Assembly: GCA_009809945.1 (NCBI GenBank)
Contig: WTPW01002224.1
Coordinates: 1 to 64,000, forward strand
Source of the DNA: Gigaspora margarita
Taxonomy: Eukaryota > Glomeromycota > Glomeromycetes > Diversisporales > Gigasporaceae
Direction: 5' to 3'
Length of the DNA: 64,000 nt
The translations under genes and the position numbers were made by a program. The notes beneath the pieces were generated by a model. It was not told the origin of the DNA. It worked only from the letters and a program-made list of their open reading frames with translations, and made no database searches. Shown here in pieces: positions 32,960 through 45,904 of this stretch. Numbering within the stretch: position 1 is the stretch's first letter; each line of letters begins with the position of its first letter.

Positions 32960-34810
32960 TTAGGGAATATGTTTTGCAGATCGATTTTACATAATAAAAT
33001 TATACAAAATTTATACCTACTATAGAAATTGTAAAACACTCTTATTTTAATAAACTTGTTTTATATCGGATATGCTCTGTTACATTTGCAATTTTGGGTT
33101 TTTATTTTATTTTTTTTTATATATTTAATAAGATTAAAAAATTATATCATTTTATATTTATTGCCTATTATTTTTGACCAGTATTACTGACCCATTTTTT
33201 GATTTCCTTGTTTGGAGGATTTATATTGATCAACCAATTAAGTTATAAATTTTTATAAAGCAAAAAAAATAAGAAAAATCTGAAAAATACAAGAAACAAA
33301 TGTCTAACCTATTTTGGAGCACTGATAAAAAATGTTGGAAGAGTAATTTTATCTATAATATCTATTCTAACCTTAACTCCAGCTCAAACTCTAATCCAAA
33401 TAATGATTTCTTCATTTTAGATACATTTTTAAATTAGAAAATTGCAAAATAGATCAGTAATATTGTTCAATATTTTTAGAAAAAGAAGCAATTCAATTTT
33501 TTTAATGGATTAGACTAGTATAAATAGTAAACTTTATTCAATATAGGAACTAATATTGAGTAAGATCAAAAACTTGATTTTTTTTTAGCCAATAAATATT
33601 ATTTAGCTAAAATATAACTAATTCTTTAATTTATCTTTCTTTTCACATGGTGCACATCAACTCTTCCCATCAATCACTTGTTCAAATTTTTGAACAAAAG
33701 AAAAACAAAAAATTTTTTAGTAAAATACAAAGCAGCTATTAATACTGGTCTTTATAAATATCAACCTTTTTATCTATTTTTCTGGGACTCCTTTATATAT
33801 TTGGCATGCAAGCCAGAAGCGTCAGTTGTGCAAGTTAACTGGCAGTAGGTGCCCTTGGTACAAGAAATTCTGGTAGAAGTTTTCTTTCTTTGAAGAAAGT
33901 GATATAGTTGGCTAGGCAGTAAACTTAAAAAATGAGTTTATCAACATCTCATTAAAGATTTTTGGCAACAATAACATAACAACCATATACCAACTATCGC
34001 ATTCTTGCTTGGAGTTTTTTTTTCTAGGATTTTGGATGAAAAGTGGGAAATTCTCCATATCCCCTCCAAAAGATCAGCATTGTTTTTCCTATTCTAATTG
34101 GAAAGAAGGCATGAAAGTTGATAAACAGGAACAGACGCATAATGAGATATAGTGTAGTGGAGTAGGCAGATCTGCAGAAACTAAATTTTAGAATGTTCTT
34201 TTATTTCTCTTTTTATATACATATAATACTTTGGTGAGGCGTTTCCTTGCGCAGTATTATATAATTTTTACTGTTTTTTATTTTTCTCATCTGGGAGTTT
34301 TTTTCTTCATGTCACTTGACGGCATGTAAGCTATTATGTACTGTTTTCTTTTTGCCTTTTTCTTTTTCTTTCTTTCTTTATTTTATATATGTTTGGTTCT
34401 TCACTTAGGTTAAGTAGGTTATTTCCTCTTTATATCTTTTCTCTTTTTTTTCTTCATTATATGTCTTTTTTGTATAGTAGAACTCCTCTACTCAGAAAGC
34501 TAAAAGAAGAAGGTTTAAAATGTGGGCAGTCATGAAAAGCTTTCTGATTCAAACCAAGGTTTGGAGTAGTGCAGCAGATTGCATTCAAAAATTTATTGAA
34601 ATAAGCGAAATATCAGATGATGTCAAACTTTCCTTTAAGTAACCATTTGCAGTAATTGTATTACAATTCTCTTAAATAAATAAGTGTTGGCGAGACTGCC
34701 TATAGTTAAAAAAAATTTATTTTTCTTTTAAAATTAGTTTCTTAGTTTTATAAACAAAGAAATATTTTTTTTGGATTTGATGTATTCACATTTGGACCAG
34801 AACTTTATTA
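32960..34810. other. Intergenic DNA, no gene recognised
   Basis: Slightly less AT-rich between 33,780 and 34,480, with no convincing frame. A loose inverted repeat (ACTCAGAAAGCT ... AGCTTTCTGATTC) lies at 34,484-34,570. Possibly remains of old elements. Confidence 0.5.
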
Positions 34811-34818
34811 GTTACTAT

Positions 34819-35000
34819 AGGACCCTGAATAATTTTAAGGTAGGTGATATGCTTAAACTGGACATTTTTTGGGCCAAACATGTCTAAGTTCTGGTCAAAA
34901 TTAAAATTTAATTTTAATTTTGACCAGAATTTAGACAAGTTTGGCCCAAAAAAATGTCTGGTTTAAGCATACCACCTACCTTAGAATTATCTGGGGTCCT
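34819..35000. mobile_element. hAT-like palindromic MITE (AGGACCC family), copy 1
   Basis: 182 bp, almost wholly palindromic: AGGACCCTGAATAATTTTAA at the left, the complement of AGGACCCCAGATAATTCTAA at the right, flanked by perfect GTTACTAT (34,811-34,818 and 35,001-35,008). Same family and size as 58,180-58,359. Confidence 0.86.
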
Positions 35001-35008
35001 GTTACTAT

Positions 35009-36772
35009 CCTTAGTTTTTATTTATATTTTTATACTACTTCACTAATTTTACTAACAGATAGGATCAATGAACTATGACTCTAAAAAACTTTAATATAAC
35101 TTAGATCTGAGTTTGTATAAGTTTTGCATAATTTTAGCCAAATAAATGTATAAAATAGAGCAAATTTTAAAAAAAAAATACTATATAAAAAAGCAATGTT
35201 TGATAAATTTCTATACAAAATTTTTTTTATATGATATATGAGTTTATTCAAGTTTTTTGGGTTCTAATAAACTCCATTGCTATTATCTATACTCTTAGAA
35301 CTTCATATTCTACATATAGAGCAGGTATTCTTGTAGAAATCTTGGTAGGTAGTACTTGTCCTACACAGGTATTTACCTATACTTCAGTAACTTATATATT
35401 TACCAAGACTTATACTTGCAGTTAGGGTAGTGTTGTATATAGAACATGTTTATACTATAAAATTGTCCAAGTGTTTAAGATTGTTCAAAATTGTCCAAGC
35501 CTATGTCCCAAGTTTAACAAATCAATAAATTAATTTAAAAAATTATATAATTATATATATTTTTGGTGCTAGATTCATTTGTGAAAAATTAAAATAGATT
35601 AACTTAATAAAATTTTATATAATTTTAATTTGAAAAAAATGTTCAAAATTGTCCAAAATTGTTCTACTATTGTCCCATGTACAATACTAGTTGGGGGTAC
35701 TTTTGAACTGTTACAGTTACCTATATTTGCTTTTGCAAAGTTCATCTAACCCAGTATCAACTTTTTATTATCTTTATATAGCCTCTTCTAGTATTCCAAA
35801 CTTCCAAACTGTTAGCTTAGAAGGATTGGTCAGCCAGGCTTTATGTGCTCTATGGTCTTTTTTCTTGGTATATGCTTTTAAAATACATGTTTTTTTTCTC
35901 CAGTACAACACCAGCAGCCCAGTTGATAAGAAACTCCTTCAAGACTCTATTTTATCTAGTTTTTCTGGCTTTAGCTTCAATCTGACTCTATCCTACAATA
36001 CTATCAAAAGTTTAGCTATTTTTTACTCAGGTCTTGCCAAGTATAGTTTTCTTTTTCTGTGCTCTGAAGAAAATAATATTATTATAACTTTAATCTTTTT
36101 TCATACAAGTTATTACACTTTTGCAAGTTAATTAGTAGCTTTAATACTTACTATTTTTCTAGTTTTAAGTGAAGTTATTTATATATAATAAATATCCAAA
36201 ATACATGAAACTTCATTTGTAAAAAGTTTTCTATAGCATTATTAACAGGACCTGGACATCATTCATATAGGTTATAACTAGAGTTTGGCCAATTTAATCT
36301 AATTTGCTAAAAATAACAAACTATATTTGTTCAAATAACTTTTGATCCAGTGATTAGAATTGAATGAACTTTTGTTTGTTAAATATGCCTTACTAAGAGC
36401 TTTATTTTAAAAAAGAGTTCATTCAAATTGGGCCACTGGACAGCTTTTGTATGGGCTGGGCTACTCATAGATATCCATGGATAGTACTACAAGAGCTGGG
36501 CCAGGGTATCAATGTTTAAACCCACAGATAAGGGTAAGGGCTCTAAGTACCAAGCTATTATACAGATAGGTAGAGCTAGAGTAATACTACTACTCTGCTC
36601 TTTTAGCCCATGGATACCTGTTAAACTATTCCATGTAACTAACAACCAATTATAATTTGATAAGTAGTGAATATATGGGGCCTTTGCAATAGAAAGAACT
36701 AATACTGCCAAAAATGAAAATTGGGTTTTTTGTTATATTTGAATAAATTTTGACACATGCTACATTTTTTAA
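35009..36772. other. Old, unrecognised region with weak coding-like traces
   Basis: A plus-strand frame of 146 codons (35,691-36,131) has no known motif. Read on the minus strand, the same DNA shows stop-broken snatches (such as IEAKARKTR and VLKEFLINW) vaguely like the helix-turn-helix part of pogo-type transposases; this is a guess. At 36,420-36,720 lies a diverged relative of the element at 46,601 (GGGCTGGGCTACTC, GGATAGTACTAC). Confidence 0.3.
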
Positions 36773-37435
36773 TTATCCCTTAAATGGTAAGCAATTGTAG
36801 GCAAATTTGCCTGCAATTTTTTCTATAAACATTTCTTTGATTTAGTTTTTTAAATATTTAAAATATTTAAATAAAATTTTATACAATAATATTTAAAAAT
36901 AAAGATTATATTTTTGCTATATTTGTATTTAAATTATAAGAAAATAGATTGTAGTTGCTTATAAGCCCAAAATATACAAATTTCAAAAAAATTTTTTAAT
37001 TAAAAAATTATTTTAAACCTTTTTGGCAAACTCTTTAAATATTAATTTTAGATCTATTGTTCTTAATACAACTTTATAGATTATATAAAGGATTACAATT
37101 TTTATTATTACAAGTTTTATGATTTACTTGTAAAAATTAATACTTGTCTTAGGAGCAAAAATTTTTTTTAGCTTCAGGAACATATAAAATTTTAGAAAAT
37201 ATAAAAAAATTTAATAGTAAACTCTAAAGTTATACAAACATTGAACTTTAATTAATTAAAAGTTATTTAATAATTTTAAAAAATTTTTATAATAAAGTTA
37301 ACAAAATATATTTCAAATAATATATTATATAAAATAAAAAATTTCTAAATTATTTATTTGTTGTTTTATTTAAAAAAACCTTAAATATTTTCAAAATTGC
37401 AGGCAAATTTGCCTGCAGGACCTTTTAAGGGATAA
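36773..37435. mobile_element. TIR element (TTATCCCTTAAA family)
   Basis: Ends TTATCCCTTAAA and TTTAAGGGATAA, followed inward by the palindrome GGCAAATTTGCC in both arms (GTAGGCAAATTTGCCTGCAA and its complement). About 660 bp, AT-rich, non-coding, with further inverted matches inside. Confidence 0.7.
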
Positions 37436-38062
37436 ATAAAAATTGATGTTTATAATAAAAAATTAAGGAGCAATTTATATTCTGCAGGGGGTTGGTATTT
37501 TTATTCGATCGTACCAATCAGATGATTAAATTTTGTGTAATGATCGAATGTAAACAAAGACAAAAAATGTAGACAAAAATTAAAAAATCTAAATATCTTA
37601 AGAAAAATTAAAGATATTATAAAAATTTTTTGCACCTATGTATAAAATTTGATGCTAAACAAGTTTACTTGGAGGTTAAGAAGATTATTTTAGTAAGTTT
37701 TTAAGATATTATCAAAAAACTAAAGAAAAAAATAAAAAAATAAAATTATCCTAAAATTCTATTAAGATAATCTTTGTTTGGCATCTAAGTAAACTTGATT
37801 AGCATGAAATTTTGCATATAGGCACACTATCTAAGAGTAATTTTCATTATTATTATATGAGTTATTGTTAAAATAAAAATAATTCCAAAATTATAACTTA
37901 ACAATTAACCAATCAAAATTGAGATGTGAGATGCAATGTAGATTGCTGGATGCGAGACATACATTTTTCCAAAAATTAAAATACTTAAAAAAATTCTTGG
38001 GAGTTTTTTACATTATAGGATTTACTGATATAATAGACTAATCAAATTATAAAAATTTTGAT

Positions 38063-38285
38063 TACCATATCCTATCATAAATAAGCACCCCTTTTTGAAA
38101 GTTTAAGCTCAACATTCTTGATAACTATCTAATCAAACTTAATAAAAATTTATTTATTTAAATTTTATAGATCTATAAAATTTAAATAAATAAATTTTTA
38201 TTAAGTTTGATTAGATAGTTATCAAGAATGTTGAGTTTAAAATTTCAAAAAAGGGTTGCTTATTCATAATAGGATATGGTAATCC
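38063..38285. repeat. Near-perfect 220-bp palindrome
   Basis: Arms of about 110 bp meet at AAATTTTATAGATCTATAAAATTT. The outer ends are GATTACCATATCCTAT and its complement, with few mismatches over the whole length. Non-coding foldback element. Confidence 0.88.
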
Positions 38286-38469
38286 AGATTATTTTGAACA
38301 AAACAAACTTAGTTTTCTAAAATTATATATAAACTAGTATTGGCCCTTTTTTCTGCAAAGGCCCCATATATACATAAAATTTGGTAATTTTTTTCTTGAT
38401 TTTAAAATTTAACCCAATGAATTACTAATAATAATAACTAATGTCTAATGTTTAAAATTGCTATTACCC

Positions 38470-38620
38470 AACATGCTGAATTACTAATGCACTAAAGTAC
38501 TAAATACTTAAGTGCCAATCACTAAAATACTAATGCACTAAAGTGCCAATGCACTAAAGTACCAACTAAAATACCAATGCACTAAAGTACCAATGCACTA
38601 TTACACTAAAGTACTAACAT
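38470..38620. repeat. Degenerate tandem repeat of AATGCACTAAAGTACC
   Basis: About eight irregular copies of a 10-17 bp unit (CACTAAAGTACYAATG), some truncated. The phase drifts, so it is not coding. Confidence 0.8.
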
Positions 38621-39935
38621 AGTAATGTATATATCACATACTTACCAATTAATAAAAAAGAGTAAAGCTATTAAAAAACTTGGTATATCAGAATAGAAGT
38701 TTACTAGTATAGCTTGAATTTATAAATTTATTAAGAAATATTTTTTATTTTAGTTTGGCTATAATCTCAAATTTTTTTTTAAAAAAAATTCTGGATAATT
38801 TTTTTTTTTGATTATAAAAACTCTAGGTAAATTTTTGCTTTTTTTTGATCTTTAAAGATTAATCTTTATTAATTATGCTTAGCTTATATGTGAGTTTTAG
38901 TAATTATAATATCATATTGTATTTTTGAACTTCAATTTGGTTTCTAAAATTTTATAAATTCATCATTTACTCATAATAATAGGTATCAGTAAGAAATTGA
39001 CTTTGTTATAGTCTTATGAATTCTATTTTGATTTTTTTAAATCTTAGTTTTAATCAACTTGGGTATAAAGTAATTTACTATTAGAGGCTCTTTATAGTAG
39101 ATCTTTACAATAATCTGATTTGTACTAAAAGAACATAAAAAAAATCAAAATTTTTATGAAATTCAAATAAATTATATTTCTAAAACTTAAGTATAAAATT
39201 TTAAAATTATATATAAAAAATTGATAATTTTTTCAAAAACTCTAGATAGTTATATTTTTGGGCAATAATATTTGGGGCCTATAGGCTATTCAAAGAGTAT
39301 CTGTATCCTAATGGGTCAAACACAGGTATTAAAAACTGAGCTCTAGAGTAAGAATAGACTTAGACAAATAGGCCTTGTACAAACAGATAGGGTCAGAGTA
39401 CCACTAGTACCCAACCCTATCAGGCTCATGTGAAAGCATACTGGACACCAAATAACTGCCAAAACCTGTTTTTTTTGTTTCTTAAATTTTAGGGTTTTTG
39501 CTAAAATATATAATGTATAACTTCTGTACTAAATGTTTAGAGTTTTATTAACAATAATTATATTTAAAAAAATTTTATTAAATTGGGATATAATAGTACT
39601 TAAAGCCCACTATGTTTCAAAAATCTAATTAGTTGTATATAATATAATATAAATCCTAAAAAATGTAGTATATTTACAAATTGGGTTTTTAATTAATAAA
39701 TTTGTACCATATTTAATTAGTGTTTGCAGATCATTTTATCCAAATAACAGATTATTTATTAATATCAAAAAATATTCTTAGTATGTATTATAAAATAGGA
39801 ATAGAAATTTGTTGCACCTGCAACATGTCACACCTATGATTTGACCAATCAAATTGCTTGATTTTGTAAGCAAAAAAATTTTTTTTAAAAAACTAAAAAT
39901 TTTACTAGTAAAATATAAAAATAAACAAGTTTACT

Positions 39936-40280
39936 AAAATACACCTATGGTGTTGAACACTATGTTACACAAAGCTATTAGAATAGCCAATCAAAATTTA
40001 AGATCAGGTGTAACATAAAATTTTGATTTTTTGTTTATTTTTTAAAAAAAACATTCATATCTCAAAAGTTTGCTTATGAAACAACCTTTGGGGCACTAAT
40101 AAAAAAAATTCCTTGCAAAATTTTGTATATACTAATGCCCTAATAAAATCCCAGGCCTCACCCTAACCCTAAAGTAATTAAAATTTATTTTTTGTTTTAT
40201 AAAAATTTATTTTTTTTGTTTTTGTTACACGAATTTGCAAATCTAATTTACCTATGGTGTTCAACACCATAGGTGCATTT
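39936..40280. mobile_element. MITE, CACCTATGGTG family, copy 2
   Basis: Same element as 5767-6110 in the opposite orientation, with matching ends (AAAATACACCTATGGTGTTG) and interior throughout. Confidence 0.82.
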
Positions 40281-40543
40281 TATAATAATTGAAAATAAAT
40301 AAGTGATAACAAAATATATAATGGAAAATTTTATTCTAAACAACCTTTTCTAAGCTATAAAGATAGATTATCTTAGTGAAAAAAGTTATTTATAAGAAAT
40401 TTCCAACATTAGCACATATAAAACTTTTTTTACTAATTTAATCTATATTTATGTTTTAAGTATTATATGCAAAATTGTATGCTAAACAACTTTTTCTAAG
40501 TTAAAATGATAGATTGTTTAGTAAAAAAAGTTTTATATATGCT

Positions 40544-41249
40544 ATGGTGCAGGACACCTAAAGGCAGAAGTCATGTGACTTGTTCCATTTTTAAAAATTT
40601 ATAATCAAATTTGATGTTTTTTGAAATCCTGCATTTTGATTGGTTAAAAATTAATTTTTAAAATTAATTTTTAAAATTAATTTTTAAAAGAGTATTTCTA
40701 TTTGTACATGGTGTGTATGTACACGGGTAATATAAAAACAACCGATATCGCAAAATTTCGACTAACGGTATGTAACGACCTTTTGGTTTCTAACAAAAAA
40801 ATTTCTCGTAAAATTTTGGTATAAACTAACCCTCGCTCCAATCCCAAACCTACCCTTACCCTAATTTTTTTCATTGTAAAAAATGGTTTGATCAGATGTT
40901 ACACAGATTTGCAAATTAACGGTTAATACCCATATACAAACACCCATGTTTATTTAGAAAAATTCTTTTTAAAATTAATTTTAAAATATTTTAAAATTAA
41001 CCAATAGCAGTGAGCTAAACCACGTGACTTGTCCCATTTTGAGGTAATTTTTTCTGTATCATATAAAAATAGCACACTTTTAAACACATATATATTAAAA
41101 TTTTATAATAAGTTTTAAAAAATTAGAGCTACTAAGTTGTAGTAAATTAGTTAAACTACAAAATAGCGGCCCATTTTTTTGATATTATTTTTATATTAAA
41201 TGCTATTAGCTTTTAAAGTTTGGGAAGCCTTTAGGTGTCCCGCACTATA
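40544..41249. mobile_element. MITE, CCTAAAGGC family, copy 2, interrupted
   Basis: Ends TATGGTGCAGGACACCTAAA and the complement of TATAGTGCGGGACACCTAAA. Alignment with copy 1 (2605-3009) shows the extra 280 bp at 40,688-40,966 is a later insertion. Confidence 0.8.
40688..40966. mobile_element. MITE, CTATTTGTACAC family, copy 2, nested
   Basis: Begins GAGTATTTCTATTTGTACAT and ends with CAAACACCCATGTTTATTTAG; inserted in the CCTAAAGGC MITE. It shares the GTAAAATTTTGGTATAAACTA-type core with 3944-4277. Confidence 0.7.
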
Positions 41250-41489
41250 ACTTTTGAAATTTTTGTTTTTTTTTATAAAACATCTTTTTTTACTAAGACA
41301 ATCTATTTTTGTAACTTAGAAAAATTTTGTTTAGAATAAAATTTTACATTATATAATGTGCTATTTTATATATTTTTTTTTACACTTTTTAAGTAAAAAC
41401 TTTAATTTTTAAAAAATTTTTGCCTACAAAATCGAGCGATTTGATTGGTCAAATCACAGGGTGTGACATGTTATGGGTGGAAAAATTTA

Positions 41490-43420
41490 TATTCCCTATA
41501 AAATATATATTTATTTAATTAACATTACTAATAAATATATATTTTTTAGAACATATATTCATTTTATATTTTATAAAAAATGCAATAAAATTATAAAATT
41601 ATTTAAAAAAATCATATCAACCAAGTTTTTTACTTCAAGCAATATACAAATTAAAATTAACAGTAGTAAATTAAAAAAATTGTAGATCCAAAATAGATAT
41701 TTATATATGAATATACTTTATCTGTTAGCTGACTTGAGCATGCATTTATTAAAATAAAATATTTTATTTATTAATATGTTTTATATTATTAATAAGCCAA
41801 AATAACAATAGTGACCCATCACTATAGTGACTATATGATCAACTAATTATTTTTTAGATTGGTAATCATATAAATAAAATTTTTTTCTAATATATTGTTG
41901 TTGCTATATTAAAGTTAATATTGAAACTATTGTTAAAACCATTGTATGAGCTTTTATTGGAAGCTATCATTGAAGCTATTACTAGAGCTTTCATTAGAAC
42001 TATCATTAGAGTTGTTATTGGAACTATTATTGTAGTACTATATATGTCTGAAAATAAGCAACTATCTAAAATAAGCTACCTCCTAATTTTTTTCAAAAAT
42101 TTTAAAATATCTATTAGTAGTAGCTATATATAAAAGTCTAAATTTTACTAAGTAAATCTCAAAAGTGCCATTAAGTAAACTTGTTCAGGACATCAAAATA
42201 CACTTACAATAAAAATTTGGTATTGGACAACTTTTTATTAGTATGTTTTTTAATTTTTCAAAAATTTAAAAATCTGAAAATAAACTGTTCACAAATTTTT
42301 TATATAATTTTTTGTTCAAATGAAACAAGTTACTGCACACTATTAAGTGATATATAACCAAATAAAATTTTACTTTCTAAAATTTCAAGTTATTTGGTTT
42401 AATTTTTGTTTCAGAATAGCTGTTTCATTCTAAAACATCAATATTTTTTTGTAGATCACCTTTTCACATATGTTTTGAAACATTTTTTGATTGTAAAGCC
42501 AAATTCTAATAATACAATATCAAAAATTATCCCATAGGTACTATGTGACAACCCATGCTTTTTTTCTAAGTTATTCACACTGGTCTATATGAAAATCATG
42601 TGACACATTATTTTTATATAGACTGGTAATTAACATTAAGTTTTACAGTAAATTCTAATTAAAAGTTAAAGATCGTGAACTAAATTCATGATTATGTAAT
42701 CAATTAGACTTATTATTTCTTTATGGGTCTTAAAATAATCATGTTTACAAAGTCGTAGGTTTAAAATTGTGTTTTGAGATTCAGTGGGTTTTAAAATTGT
42801 CATAGGAAGACAAATGACTATAATATGTTCAAAGAGTTTTAAAATTGTTATAGACAGATGAAAGAATTTATTAGGTTCGAAGGTTTTAAAATTGTTGTAA
42901 GCAGGTGAAGGACTTTACTAGATACTAAAGGTTTTAAACTTGTTATAGGCAAATGAAGAATTTTAATGTTTTATTTAAATCTTTAAAATATTAATTTCTT
43001 TTTTTATTTATATATTATTATTACATTTTTTAATATTCTAAAAGGTTAAAAGTGAGTAACATGTAAAATATCATGTAAAATTAGTCTTGAATGTGCTGAA
43101 GGTTCCAAAGATAATAGGAGAGCTTGAGCTTGAAGAATCAAATTCTTAAATTCGTTTTCATACTTGATAGCTTTATGAAACTGGTCGAGGCACAGCATCT
43201 AATACACTTATTATTGTAGTATTCTTTACACAAAAGATTTCTGCAATTTGAAAATTTCTTCTGTTTTGATATTACTTTTTCTTGCATTCAATTTTTATTT
43301 TATTTTTTTTTAAATAAAAAAAATAAATAGATCAATTATTGAAATAAAGTTTAAATTACTACAGTAGCTGAAGTTTATTGAATGACATGTTGCACAGGTT
43401 GTTACATTGTACCTATGGGA
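41490..43420. other. AT-rich intergenic DNA with tandem repeats
   Basis: No credible gene. Two arrays stand out: 41,915-42,040, a degenerate 18-21 bp repeat around ATTGGAACTATTATTAGAGC that gives a 70-codon frame of isoleucine-rich repeats; and 42,765-42,965, about four copies of a 50-60 bp unit around GGTTTTAAAATTGTTATAGG. Confidence 0.65.
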
Positions 43421-43424
43421 TAAA

Positions 43425-43559
43425 CTAGTTATTTAATGGATATTGGTGAACACGGTGTATTCCATAGAATAATAGTAAACCACGTGGCCTTTGGCCACGT
43501 AATTTTACTATTATTCTATGGAATACACCATATTCACCGATATCCGTTAAATAACAAGT
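43425..43559. repeat. Palindromic MITE at right-copy duplication boundary
   Basis: Near-perfect 135-bp palindrome: GTTATTTAATGGATATTGGT ... through AATAATAGTAAA to the central CACGTGGCC-TTT-GGCCACGT. It abuts the first base of the right copy of the segmental duplication (43,560). Confidence 0.85.
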
Positions 43560-45023
43560 ATGTATTTTAATTAAAATTCCTTTATCCTTTCAAATTCTAT
43601 TTGCATAAATATAAATCCAGATATATATATTGAATATAAATACAGGCTGTTTTTTCTAATACATTTTTTATCAGATTATTCAGATTATTCTCATTAAATT
43701 ACTGTATTTACCAAGCCAAAGTGTCTTTTTATTGTTCGTACAGAAAATTTTTTATCATTTAAAATGTCTTACGTAAAGAAAAAGAAAACCAGAAATATAT
43801 AGTGATAAATAACCGATGAAATCAGCGTAATTTTGGCTATTCAATTCTAAATTATAAAAATCTATTACCCATAATTAATTAAAAAAATGTTAGTAACTGT
43901 AATTCAGAAGTTTAAACAATTACATGCACAACCAGTTTACATGACAAACTTGATGAATTGTGTGATAGCTTTTATAATAATCTTGCTATTGAAAAAATAT
44001 TAATAATTACTTATTATCGCAATTACTCTTGTATTTATTCATCTTACATATTAAGAGAAAGGACCGAGCATTTTAAGGCATAAATTTCTCTGTGACTTTA
44101 TGAAGTTACGGTAAACTTAATGCCATAACAAAATAATAAATATTCATATATTTTTAGGAGGCATCAATAAAATTATATTATTATAAATTTTATAATAACC
44201 TATTTTTAGAATTACTGGTTTCCCCTTAGTGATACTCAACTGATATATAGCAAAACAAAAGGTCCAGTATTACAAACAATATTTATAGCAATCTATTAGA
44301 TATTGGAAGATTTGCATAAAGATTTCATTCGGATTAAAGGTCACGATACCAACTTGTTACTTTTATTCCCTGTCATATAACAGATAACCTACAGTGTCCA
44401 AGCTCAGCCGATGAAGCAATGTGGAAGAATATACAGAGTTATGTAATCGAAGCAAACAGGTTTTTCTCAATGAAGTGAAAAATATATTTATAAATACATA
44501 ACTACAGTACATTTGTTTTGGATAAATTTTATGTCTGTTTTTCTAAAGCATTTAATTGAACAATTGGCATCTTTATTAGAAAAAACACTATTCCAAGTGA
44601 AAAAAAAATGAAGCAGATTATGAAAAAAATTTTGAACTATGCTTGAACCCATTATATATAGATTTATATATTGCCTTCTAGGGAGCATAGTTTATCAGTT
44701 AATGAAAAGAAATTGGCTATTATTTTTTGGATTTTGGTAGGTTTTCCTGGACACTGTATACCATAATGCAGAAAGTACGTAAATCAGAAAATAACAAAAA
44801 TTGTATATATAAACTTTAGGATGAGTTATATTCTCTTTAACTGTTAACGTTGTATTGTGAATCATCAGTTATGGCAATCTTTACGACGAGAAATGAATTT
44901 CACTATATCGAATCTGATCCCATCCTTTCCATTATTTTGATAACACCGCTTATAATTATTACATTATATTATAAAACTTTTACTCTATTTAAAGTTCTCA
45001 ATCATATCTTGTTTAAGTGACTA

Positions 45024-45384
45024 TGGTTCACGTCACTTATAGTTATTAAAGAAAATTCATATAAATTCAAATTGCATCTTGTCTTTTAATTTAAGTGATA
45101 TTAAAAATATAAACCATAAAAATAGTAAATTCAATGCTGCTCTTTCAGATTTATAGTTTATTTTTTTTTGTAATTTGTTATTTTGTGAAGTATTAAAGGT
45201 TAAAGTAAATTAATTTCTCAAATTTCAGATTAAATATGAATTTTTTTTAGGTGGCATGAATTTTTGACCAATAATAACCTAGTAGCATGAATTTTTGACC
45301 AATAATAATCTATACACGTAACTAAATCTGATAAAAATTTCGGAATAATGTATATTTTTTGATGAGTATAGGTGACGTGAACCA
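45024..45384. mobile_element. Tc1/mariner-like MITE with empty site
   Basis: 361 bp with ends TGGTTCACGTCAC and its exact complement, flanked by TA (45,022-45,023; 45,385-45,386). The left copy of the duplication has one TA at 14,550-14,551 and no insertion. It contains a direct repeat of about 32 bp (core GCATGAATTTTTGACCAATA, 45,255-45,312). Confidence 0.85.
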
Positions 45385-45904
45385 TAGATCAACTAGCAGT
45401 ATACATTTCGATTATATGTAGTCAATACTTTATCAATTTTCAGGGTCGTGAAACTCATTAATCAGTTACAGTTTCTTGTACCATCATTCGTATATAAGTG
45501 TCACAAATCAAAACCAGTGACTGATTATAGTAAATTTCTAAGTTTAGTTCTAGATTTGCACTTATATGGTCACAAAAACTATTATTCTCGCTCGGATCAA
45601 TTTATTGACATTATAAAAAAACAAAGTGGGAGTAGTGCCATGCTGCAGCTGTAAATGCCATATTTAACCTATAATACAAAATACTCAACTTAATGCGTGC
45701 ACACAAAGTATTGCATAATGGCCATGTGGCGACAAGAAGAGAATCGAACACATGAATGATATGCCAACGTGATCAAAATGCAAAGAATTTGCACATCATT
45801 GTAGTACTACACTTTTTTACAATACTTTTTTTTCATATTACTACTAACATCAGCTGAGGGTCGTAGAGCAATTTGCTAAGCAAGACCACCCACAAGTCAG
45901 CAAG

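Larger units (their letters stand above)
37436..39811. other. AT-rich intergenic DNA with several hairpins
   Basis: No gene. It contains an imperfect hairpin at about 37,630-37,832 (ATGCTAAACAAGTTTACTTGG pairs loosely near 37,790), the strong palindrome at 38,063-38,285, a degenerate short repeat at 38,470-38,620, and a possible decayed copy of the 46,601 element near 39,240-39,470. Confidence 0.6.
39814..41481. mobile_element. Outer TIR element holding nested MITEs
   Basis: The left end carries CAACATGTCACACC then TGATTTGACCAATCAAATTG; the right end holds their complement (CAATCAAATCGCTCGATTTT on the reverse strand). Inside lie the CACCTATGGTG MITE (39,936-40,280) and a second inverted pair (about 40,465-40,540 and 41,255-41,345, sharing CTAAACAA and AGATTGTTTAGTAAAAAAAG) that surrounds the CCTAAAGGC MITE, itself split by another element. 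Confidence 0.65.

Noticed and set aside
35691-36131. Possible pogo-type transposase remains on the minus strand
   Set aside because: Only short, broken snatches resemble the helix-turn-helix region; too weak to call.
36420-36720. Diverged relative of the TAGGCCTCC element (also 39,240-39,470)
   Set aside because: Similar motifs (GGGCTGGGC, GTACTACAAGAGC) but neither ends nor a target duplication could be found, so it is not listed as an element.
41921-42133. 70-codon frame with repeated isoleucine-rich segments
   Set aside because: Encoded by a degenerate tandem repeat; no start context or conservation visible.
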